From: an uncultured Ruminococcus sp.
GTDB taxonomy: Bacteria; Bacillota; Clostridia; Oscillospirales; Acutalibacteraceae
Reading direction: 5' to 3'
Length of the DNA: 64,000 nt
Assembly (NCBI GenBank): GCA_902768825.1
Contig: CACXMR010000001.1
Coordinates: 1 to 64,000 of the forward strand
Both the position numbers and the translations under genes were made by a program. This document shows positions 45,222-52,800 of the stretch, piece after piece. The notes under the pieces were generated by a model. That model saw nothing but the letters and a program-made list of their open reading frames with translations. It ran no database searches and was not told where the DNA came from. Each line of letters opens with the position of its first letter. The first letter of the stretch is position 1.

Positions 45222-46016
45222 ATGGAAATATTGATCGCAGATGACGAAAAATTCATCAGAGAAGAATTGAAAAATACCATCGAAAGGCTCAGTCCCGGAA
45301 ACAGCTATTATCTGGCCAGGAGCTTTGATACCGCACTGGAGGAAATGAAAAGCCATAATATTGATATTGCCTTTTTGGATATCAGGATGCCCGGAAAAAC
45401 AGGCCTTGACCTTGCAAGGGCAATCAAGATCATCAAGCCCGATATCAATATCATTATCGTGACGGCCTATGCGGATTATGCCCTGGAAGCGCTCAGGCTT
45501 TATGTCAGCGGATACATACTCAAGCCCTTCCGGGACAGAGATATCGAGGAAGCACTCAATAATCTGAGAAGGCCTTTAGGTGACACGAATACACTTGCAT
45601 CCAAGCCCATCTGTGCCCAGTGCTTCGGCAATTTTGAATTATTCTTTAACAACAAGCCCATAAGCTTTTCACGTCAGAAGGAAAAGGAGCTGCTTGCCTA
45701 TCTGATCTGCCTTAACGGCTCGGCAGCAAGCAGAGGTGAGATCTGCGCCTATCTGTTTGAGGGTGAGGACTCGGAAAAGAAGAATAACGAATACCTTAAA
45801 AAGATCATTTACACACTGAGAAAGGATCTGTCACGTCTCGGCATCGAGGGCCTGCTTATCCACAGCAGGAATTCATATTCCATCAATACCGAGATGATAG
45901 AATGTGATTACTTCGACCACCTCTCGAACCGCAGCCAAAAAAGGGATCAGGATATCCTGAGCTCAGGATTCATGAACCAATACAGCTGGGCCGAGATGTA
46001 TAGATGTACACTTTGA
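45222..46016 (+). CDS. Response regulator with receiver and winged-helix output
   Basis: A 264-aa regulator starting MEILIADDEKFIREEL (ATG 45222, GGAGA seven bases upstream), 12 bases after the restored kinase end. The receiver has Asp in AFLDIRMPGKTG and Lys in ILKPFRDRD. The output domain (about 130-240) is a winged helix of the SARP/OmpR type (SRQKEKELLAYLICLNGSA, YLKKIIYTLRKDLSRLG), not the LytTR domain that usually pairs with LytS kinases. It likely acts with the adjacent kinase and may control the convergent or nearby surface-protein cluster. Confidence 0.85.
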   Translation: MEILIADDEKFIREELKNTIERLSPGNSYYLARSFDTALEEMKSHNIDIAFLDIRMPGKTGLDLARAIKIIKPDINIIIVTAYADYALEALRLYVSGYILKPFRDRDIEEALNNLRRPLGDTNTLASKPICAQCFGNFELFFNNKPISFSRQKEKELLAYLICLNGSAASRGEICAYLFEGEDSEKKNNEYLKKIIYTLRKDLSRLGIEGLLIHSRNSYSINTEMIECDYFDHLSNRSQKRDQDILSSGFMNQYSWAEMYRCTL

Positions 46017-46035
46017 AATTTATCATAAGCAAAAA

Positions 46036-46071
46036 CTGCCGCAGTATCAAAAGCTGCGGCAGTAGTTTTTT
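46036..46071. terminator. Bidirectional terminator between the two-component pair and the STAS gene
   Basis: CTGCCGCAG (46036-46044) and CTGCGGCAG (46054-46062), T-run at 46066-46071 and an A-run at 46031-46035 on the other side. It ends both converging units. Confidence 0.88.
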
Positions 46072-46366
46072 ATTCTATATCAAAGACATCGGTAAGCCCC
46101 GTCATATCAAAAATATCCATTATGACATCGTTGACATGGATGAACTTCATCTTGCCCTGCTTGTCCATAATTTTCTGTGCATTCATCAGCTCACGCAGGC
46201 CTGCCGAAGAAAGGTATCTGAGCTTTTTCAGGTCAAAAACAAGCCCAGTGACTCCCCCGATGTTTTCCTTGAGAAATTCGCTGAATTCAGGCATCGTTGT
46301 GGTGTCAATGCGCCCCTCCGGACTGACTGTCAGCTTGCTTCCGTCTTTTGCAGATTTGATTTCAAT
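46070..46366 (-). CDS. STAS-domain anti-sigma factor antagonist, possible ATT start
   Basis: A STAS protein of about 98 aa, RsbV-like. The phosphorylatable Ser is in LRYLSSAGLRELMNAQ. In this frame no ATG, GTG or TTG lies near the ribosome site; AAAGGAG (overlapping the stop codon of the upstream kinase) is followed eight bases later by ATT at 46366, which would give MEIKSAKDGSKLTVSPEGRI, a normal STAS N-terminus. The nearest canonical-type codon is TTG at 46399 with no ribosome site and inside the upstream gene. The last gene of the phosphatase-kinase-antagonist unit. Confidence 0.85.
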   Translation of the reverse strand: MEIKSAKDGSKLTVSPEGRIDTTTMPEFSEFLKENIGGVTGLVFDLKKLRYLSSAGLRELMNAQKIMDKQGKMKFIHVNDVIMDIFDMTGLTDVFDIE

Positions 46367-46379
46367 TTTAGTGACTCCT

Positions 46380-46775
46380 TTACAGTTTCTTTTTTGCAAT
46401 CAGAATATTCTGGCCGTTTTTATTTTCATAGCTGAGATTATCCATCGTATTCCTGACAATGAACATTCCGAGACCGCCGATGGGTCTGTCGTCAAAGGGA
46501 ACATCGATATCAGGCTCCTTTGCGGTTAACGGATCAAAGGGCTTGCCGTCATCCGTAAAGGTCAGGGTTATGGTGTTGTCCTCGTCTTTGGAAAAGCTGA
46601 CACGAATAAAGCTTGCCCCCGAATATCTGACGATGTTTCCGCATATCTCATCGACAACGATCTCTATCTTCATCATCGTTTTTATGGGGCAGCCGGATTC
46701 TTCCAGTCTGCTGCAGACAAAGTCATCGATCTTGTGGAGATTTTTAACCGATGCGCCCACCTCGAATTCATCCAT
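46380..46775 (-). CDS. RsbW-like anti-sigma serine kinase
   Basis: A 131-aa GHKL-fold kinase starting MDEFEVGASVKNLHK (ATG 46775, GAGG upstream). The N box is EIVVDEICGNIVRYSG; G1 is FTDDGKPFDP and G2 GGLGMFIVRNTMDNL. It would bind a sigma factor or other target and phosphorylate the STAS partner encoded next. It overlaps the phosphatase gene by 8 bases. No sigma factor gene lies nearby, so the target is unknown and could be a non-sigma protein. Confidence 0.88.
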   Translation of the reverse strand: MDEFEVGASVKNLHKIDDFVCSRLEESGCPIKTMMKIEIVVDEICGNIVRYSGASFIRVSFSKDEDNTITLTFTDDGKPFDPLTAKEPDIDVPFDDRPIGGLGMFIVRNTMDNLSYENKNGQNILIAKKKL

Positions 46776-47763
46776 ATTCAGCCACCTCTGTTCCCTTGTA
46801 TTCAAGGCACAGCATCGTCAGATCGTCATACTGCGGTGCGTCCTGAACAAAGTCGTCTACGGACCTTCTTACTTGGGAGAGTATCTCCTTTGGAGTGCCG
46901 TTTTGAGCTCTGCGCAGGGCTTCAAGCATTCGATCTGTTCCGAAGAGCTCCTCCTTTGCATTGGTGGCTTCCACGACGCCGTCGGTATAGAGGAAAAGCT
47001 TTGACCCCTTTGTGAGGGTCAGCTCATAGGTCCTGTATTTTACCATATCCATATAGCCCACCATGAGACCATGCTTATCCTTATAAAGCTCAAAGCTGCC
47101 GTTGGGTTCCTTAAGAGCAGGCTGCTCATGTCCGGCATTTGCGGCTGTAAGTATGCCTGTTTTTACGTCAAGTATTCCCAGCCATACAGTCACAAACATT
47201 CCCTCACGGTTGTTTTGACATATCTGATAATTCGTTTTTTCAAGGGCGGCCTTGGGATCCTTTGTCATCAGAGTATAATTCTTCAGCATAATCTTGGACG
47301 ACATCATAAACAGCGCCGCAGGCACACCCTTTCCCGAAACATCCGCCATTACCAGCCCCAGGCGGTGGTCATCAACCATAAAGAAATCATAAAAGTCCCC
47401 GCCGACCTCCTTCGCAGGATCCATTGAAGCGTAAATATCAAATTCTTTTCTGTCCGGGAACGCAGGATATTCGCTCGGCAGCATATCCTCCTGTATCTTT
47501 GTCGCCAGAGACAGCTCCGTGTCAAGCCTTGTTACCTCCGCCTTCTGCTTTTCATATTCCTCGGATTTTATTCTGAGTATGGACAAAAGAAGATATGTTG
47601 TAACAATGACCGTAGCCCACATAATGAAGGGATAATCCGGGAACACGGCCTTTAGCACAGCAGCCACAATGGGAGCGGCTATATAGACCCACATGGCAAT
47701 GAGCAGCTTCCTGTCAAAGCTTTTGCGGTATTTCACAAGCAGTATGCCGTCCAAAAGCAGCAT
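46768..47763 (-). CDS. SpoIIE/RsbU-type PP2C phosphatase (intact C-terminal part)
   Basis: A 331-residue open frame with the last two or three membrane helices, a coiled coil (EEYEKQKAEVTRLDTELSLATKIQ) and a PP2C SpoIIE domain: KEVGGDFYDFFMVDD, LVMADVSGKGVPAALFM, YTDGVVEATN and APQYDDLTMLCL hold the metal-binding Asp residues. It would dephosphorylate the STAS protein to free the kinase target. The ATG at 47763 lacks a ribosome site; the natural N-terminus lies upstream at 48313, cut off by two frameshifts (see next entry). Confidence 0.85.
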   Translation of the reverse strand: MLLLDGILLVKYRKSFDRKLLIAMWVYIAAPIVAAVLKAVFPDYPFIMWATVIVTTYLLLSILRIKSEEYEKQKAEVTRLDTELSLATKIQEDMLPSEYPAFPDRKEFDIYASMDPAKEVGGDFYDFFMVDDHRLGLVMADVSGKGVPAALFMMSSKIMLKNYTLMTKDPKAALEKTNYQICQNNREGMFVTVWLGILDVKTGILTAANAGHEQPALKEPNGSFELYKDKHGLMVGYMDMVKYRTYELTLTKGSKLFLYTDGVVEATNAKEELFGTDRMLEALRRAQNGTPKEILSQVRRSVDDFVQDAPQYDDLTMLCLEYKGTEVAEYG

Positions 47764-48313
47764 GGCGCGGGAGATATATTGGATATGAAGTAGAGATTTC
47801 CCTGTATAAAATTGATGAAGATAAGCCCATTCCCGAGCTCTAAAATCGGAAAGGTATAATACATTCCCGTAAACTGAGAAACGATGAGCAATATGATATT
47901 GATTCCCAGCAATGCGGAAAAGATGGCAAGACAGGACTTCTTCATTTTCTTTATGCCCGTATTATTGAGGATAAACACCGAAATGACAAAAACAATGACT
48001 CCCGACATCAGGAACTCCGCAAAGCTTATAACAGGAAGAATAAACCTAAGACTGTTCCAGCGAAACTCCAGCAGAACCTCCCTTAAAAATGAGAGGTGAG
48101 ATATACAATAACGGAAGCCGAAATGGTCAAAAAAAAGCGCCGGATATTCTTAGGATAAAGAGAATTTCTTGACTGCGAAATGCACATGATGCAGGCGCCG
48201 ATACCGATAGGAATAAGAAAAAGAGTAAGATAAAACAATAGTCTCGGAAGATCGGTGTGGATCAAAGATTCCCAGCTGCTAAAGCTTTCTTCATTCACGA
48301 CATAGTCCCCCAT
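47764..48313 (-). pseudogene. N-terminal membrane domain of the SpoIIE/RsbU phosphatase, frameshifted twice
   Basis: Reading from an ATG at 48313 (AAGGAGG eight bases upstream, MGDYVVNEESFSSW), the frame stops at 48083 in CATTTTTAAGG. A shift of one base there continues as FLREVLLEFRWNSLRFILP into a second frame, which breaks again at 47808-47811 (AATTTTATAC); one more base shift continues as FYTGKSLLHIQYISRAMLLL into the phosphatase. Both breaks look like a lost T in a short T-run. The full span 46768-48313 is 3n+1 bases, as two losses predict. The reconstructed protein has about seven membrane helices before the coiled coil. Confidence 0.75.
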
Positions 48314-48346
48314 TGGCACGGCCTCCTTATCATAAGCTTTTGTCCC

Positions 48347-48375
48347 ATATTATTATATCATATAAACTGCCACAA
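48347..48375 (-). promoter_or_regulatory. Possible promoter of the phosphatase-kinase-STAS unit
   Basis: Minus strand TTGTGG (48370-48375), 17 bases, TAATAT (48347-48352); an overlapping TATAAT is at 48352-48357. Confidence 0.4.
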
Positions 48376-48430
48376 ATGAAGAGACAAATCAGCAATTTGC
48401 AGTGTAATTTCCGGATAACCGAGGCACAGC

Positions 48431-48471
48431 AAAAAACAGCAGGGCAGCGTTTTTATGCGAGCTCTGCTGTC
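48431..48471 (-). terminator. Terminator of the large surface-protein operon
   Basis: Minus strand ACAGCAG (48464-48470) pairs with CTGCTGT (48436-48442), extended by GC pairs, and is followed by T6. It ends the unit that begins near 63 kb. Confidence 0.78.
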
Positions 48472-48481
48472 TTATTATCAT

Positions 48482-49132
48482 TCAGCTTTGCGATTTTGCG
48501 TTTTTCTTTCTGTAATTCATCACCATGGCGACGACCAGCGGAATGTAGGTGACCGCCGGCAGGAAGAAGCCAAAGTATTTCATGCTTTCCGACTGAACAA
48601 GCATATTGAATATGCCGTGATAGGTTATGGCAATCAGAAGAAGAGAGATGGTTCCGCAGTAAAACAGCTTTTTCTTCTTCTTAACGAAGCTCATGCCAAA
48701 GCCTACCGCCGCAGTACAGATGCCGTGCATAAGCGCCGTAGAAAAGCCTCTGACCAGCGCCCAGCTTATTGTAACATCCGTTGACGCCTGTGTAAGGATG
48801 TAGGTGTTTTCAAACAGGGCAAAGCCTAGTCCCACTGCAAAGGACGCCGTAAGCAGACGTTCCTTTTCGTCAGTAAACAGAAAGGCATAGATCAGCACGG
48901 GCAATGCCTTTACTATCTCTTCCGTGGCAGGAGTTATGGTAGTCGTCACCATAAGAATGTCGTTATCAAGCAGCCTGAGAAACAGTCCGTTTACCTCCGA
49001 AACAAACAGGGCAGTGCACATGCCGATAAGCATGAATATCATTATGCTTCGGGATGTCTTTTTTATCAAGGGGAGACTGAGCATCAATGGAGCGACCATG
49101 CAGATAAACAGAATATAGATCATGTTCTCCAT
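48482..49132 (-). CDS. PrsW-family intramembrane metalloprotease
   Basis: A 216-aa protein with about seven helices. Motifs of PrsW are present: TPATEEIVKALPVL (Glu-Glu), GLGFALFENTYIL (Glu-Asn), RGFSTALMHGICTAAVG (His) and IAITYHGIFNML (His). In Bacillus PrsW cleaves the anti-sigma factor RsiW; here it may process a membrane protein of the same operon. It overlaps the upstream membrane protein gene by 13 bases and is followed by a terminator. Confidence 0.85.
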   Translation of the reverse strand: MENMIYILFICMVAPLMLSLPLIKKTSRSIMIFMLIGMCTALFVSEVNGLFLRLLDNDILMVTTTITPATEEIVKALPVLIYAFLFTDEKERLLTASFAVGLGFALFENTYILTQASTDVTISWALVRGFSTALMHGICTAAVGFGMSFVKKKKKLFYCGTISLLLIAITYHGIFNMLVQSESMKYFGFFLPAVTYIPLVVAMVMNYRKKNAKSQS

Positions 49133-49785
49133 TTCTTCAACCCCCTTACGATGAACGGCATCATCGCCGCTGAGATAAGACCTGTTATGATGCAGCTTAT
49201 AAGAGTAATCACGGCATTGTCACGGCTCAGACCGAAGCACTCCATATAGACCGAGGCCGAGTAGATCAGCACCAGAAAATTATAGGGGCGCAGACACTTT
49301 ACAACGCCGAAATCCACATCGGGAAAGATCAGATGCTTTAGGTTGAAGTAGGTGCTAAGGGACGCAAAGACCGTCATAACACCGCCGAGTATCTTCCACA
49401 TCATGCTGATATCGGCCGTCAGGAAAAGCAGGACATAAAGCACAATAAACGCCAAAGGGGCAGCAAGGGCTATCAGTCGGTATTTCCTGAAGGTCTTTGA
49501 GCCGTCATCAAGAAGGGAATCCAGGGTTCCGAAATTGCTTGAAAAGAAGAACATGAAGCTGCCGGCGATTCCGAAAAAACCAAGCTGTACGCTGCCCGTA
49601 ATAAATCCCGTTGTCAGAAGACGCACAATATAGAACAGTCTTCCGAAGGCGTTACAACCGAGAGCCAGGGTTATCATCTGGGCATAGGTCGCCTTTCTGG
49701 GACGAAAGTAATGTATTCCGCCGTAGATAAACCCGAATAACGAGCATACAAAGCCGATGATGTTTGCAGTAAGATAAAGATTCAA
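49120..49785 (-). CDS. Polytopic membrane protein, function unknown
   Basis: A 221-aa protein with about seven hydrophobic helices. It begins with TTG at 49785, eight bases after a perfect AAAGGAGG, so the TTG start is well supported. The layout (short loops, 7 helices, no catalytic motif) looks like a membrane sensor or partner protein. It lies 19 bases after the 1727-aa surface protein gene and overlaps the PrsW gene, so it belongs to this operon. Confidence 0.7.
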   Translation of the reverse strand: MNLYLTANIIGFVCSLFGFIYGGIHYFRPRKATYAQMITLALGCNAFGRLFYIVRLLTTGFITGSVQLGFFGIAGSFMFFFSSNFGTLDSLLDDGSKTFRKYRLIALAAPLAFIVLYVLLFLTADISMMWKILGGVMTVFASLSTYFNLKHLIFPDVDFGVVKCLRPYNFLVLIYSASVYMECFGLSRDNAVITLISCIITGLISAAMMPFIVRGLKKWRT

Positions 49786-49804
49786 AATGCAAACCTCCTT
49801 TGAA

Positions 49805-52800
49805 TTATTTTACGTTTAACAAATAGCCGATATCATCGTACTCATCGATATATCCTCCGGTGATCTCGGCGGAGGGCTTTACGCTGCCGTCCTCACGCTG
49901 AGCGAACATGGAAATACGGTTTTCGCTTGTGCGGTAATCACTGTCAAACTTTATTGCGCCTTCGTTGAGGTCGATATGCTGCTTATTGTTGCTTTGCATG
50001 ATATATTCCCAGCGCAGTAAATTTGACTGTTCCGAGGTAGACGCTTCCACATCCTCCGAATAGGGTACACGGTCATACTTTGAAAAAGCGATCTTTGTTA
50101 GCGGAGCAGAAAAATAATTATTCGGCATTGATGAGAGGATAGCCCGTTTATCGGTTTTTGCACGTTCATTATATTCCTTTGCCCCATAGGGGGTTGCGTA
50201 GTACATATAGATCTCAGGTCCTGTTGTGCCTTCGTTAAGGTTTACGCCAGACATCTTGTTGGTCTTTTTGTCAACAACGACAACGGGAGCATAATATATC
50301 TGATAGCGCTGGGACACAAAGCCTTCGGGTTTATAAGGCTCATCTACGGTGCATACGATATCATATATTGCCTGACTGAGCTGATAAGCTCTTTCCGCTG
50401 CTTTTGCTTCGTCAGTGTTTTTCATGCGTATTGCTTTTTCGTTGAGCATATAGCTGCGGTAGCCGAAGTAAACAGCATTGCCCCCTGCATCTTCATTCAG
50501 ATTGATATCGCAGTATTCTGTGCAGCCCTGCTCAAGGAGCTTCAGCTTTGCAGAAGCTTTGTCAGAGCCGGAAGCGGCATAGATCTTGTTGAAATAAACC
50601 TGATCGCCGTTTTCAAAGGCGGCACGGATAAAGGTCTTCATGGTGGTATCGCCGTAAAGCACTGCTTTGGAATCACTGGTATCCGCCTTGTCTGTCACAA
50701 GTGCAGTTGCCTGTCTTGACTTGAACGGTTCGGAGCCTGCGGTGATATGGGTGATGGGTCTGCCGGGGCTTACACCCATATTATAGGAATAATACAGGAA
50801 ATAGCTGTTTCCGTTAGACATCCTTATGGGTGAGCTATTGCTTGCACAATAGTAGGTCGCACCGTCAACAACAAGCTGATTTGGTACTGCCTTGTCAGGA
50901 GAGGATTTATAGAGCATGATGCCCCTTATGGCTTCCTCCTCCTTGTCTGTCCTCGCAACACTGATGTATGCTGCCGGCTGATCCTCCGCAGGCTCGATCT
51001 CCAGTCTGCCATTGCTGTCTTTGCGGCTATACCATGCCTTGTCCTGATCGGCAGCCACGTTTACAGGGATGACCTCGTCAGAGCCTGCCGCTGTTGCCGC
51101 AATAAGAGCATTGATATCAACCACCTTGTCAAATTCCTTTAGCTTGTCTTCGTCATCTGTCTTTGCGTCCTTGCGTGAGCACTGTCCCACAAAGATGCGT
51201 GAGATATACTTTTTATAGACAACGGTATTTCTGAAATAGATATAAAGCGGAGTACCGGCTTCAAACTTATCGTTTTCATCGCTTGTCCAATTGGGATAGG
51301 CAATGTTAAAGGGTTCTGTTTCGTTAGGATACATGAGGTCCTGTACGGAGGTGAATACTCCCTGAGCCTTTTTTCCGCTGAGAGTCCTTTCGTCGGTGAC
51401 ATCTATGCTGAGAGTGCCGCTGACTGCTTCTTCAAGGGGAGCTTCTTCCTCTTCCTCGTCAGTTGACTGGGATTCTTCCTCTTGGTCGTTAGTCCGGGAC
51501 CCTCCATCATCGTCATAATCCCACGACTGCTCATCATCGTCATAATCCCACGACTGCTCATCATCGTCATAATCCCACGATTCTTCCTCATCGTAGGTGG
51601 TCTGGGATTCTTCCTTTTCCTCAGTAGTCTGAGGTGTTTCCCCGTTACTGACGGTAGCGTTATGAGGTGTGGAGGATATGATAACATCGTCAAGGGTCAG
51701 GGGCTTTTTCCCCTCAGTATATCCGCTTACATAAAGACCGGTAGGAATAAATGCGGTTTTTTGACGATAAGACAGGAAATTAGAGAGATAATCCTCGGTA
51801 TAGCCCTTGGGCACCTTTTCGTTCTTACCCAGCAGACCTGTGGTAGTCATATAAGCGTTTTCCGGCGAGATTCCTCTCACCACATAACGTCCCTGTGTCG
51901 TGCGCTGAACCACAACACTTACAGAAGTATAGTTTATGCTCTTGTCGGCTGCCCCTGACGGCGCACCCTGATATGACGTGGCCTTGGACATGGTGTAAGG
52001 GAGATTGGGAGAATTGACGGTGCCGCGGAAAGCCGCAATGCCGTAGAGTGCCCGATAGGGATTATAGCTCCAGGTATAGCAAAGGTGCAGATATTTTTGA
52101 TTGCTGTCGATCACATAGCCCTTGAAGTTAAACGACTTGGCAAGATTGAGGTCTTCAAGGACTGTAGCATTCGGAACAGTCTTGAGCTTTTGCACCAGTT
52201 GGTTAAAATGCGCCGATGTCCCGATATCAAATCTTCCTTCGTTTTCGGAATCCGTACCAAAGGCAAAATAAATCTCCGAAAGATATTTTGTTTCGCTGTC
52301 ATAGGTCATTTCCGGCTCATAGTATAGATAACAATCGGTATTTTCCCATGTATGATCTGTTTCGGTGTAGTATCCGGTATATTCAAAGGGATAAACATGC
52401 TTTCTGCCGGGAAGATATGCTTCTGAACCCTGCTTGTTATAGCGGGTGGTGTTGAAGTTATAAACGAGACCGCTGAAGGTAGTCACTGCTTCCCAGCCGT
52501 CTTCTGCGTCGGAGAAATCTTTTACAAGATGGAGCTTGCCCACCTCGATGGGAGTCCCTGCTTTTTCATTGCGGGTGATGAACAGTCCGTCAAGATTCTG
52601 GGGATACTCGCTGTTTTCCTCCTTGCTTGTGGCAGGAAAGCCCAAGGTGCCTGCACAGCCGTAGGTGATATCTCCAAACTGTATCTGTCCGCTGGGAGTA
52701 AAGGTGGCAACACGGATATCCCTGATCGCCTGCTTGGGATCGTTAGTAATGGAATAGCCGATATAGGTATACTGACCGCCACCCTCCCATTTTCCGCCAT

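Noticed and set aside
51505..51585. Three 27-bp repeats considered as CRISPR or att sites
   Set aside because: Contiguous, in frame and coding for SWDYDDDEQ; no spacers or integrase.
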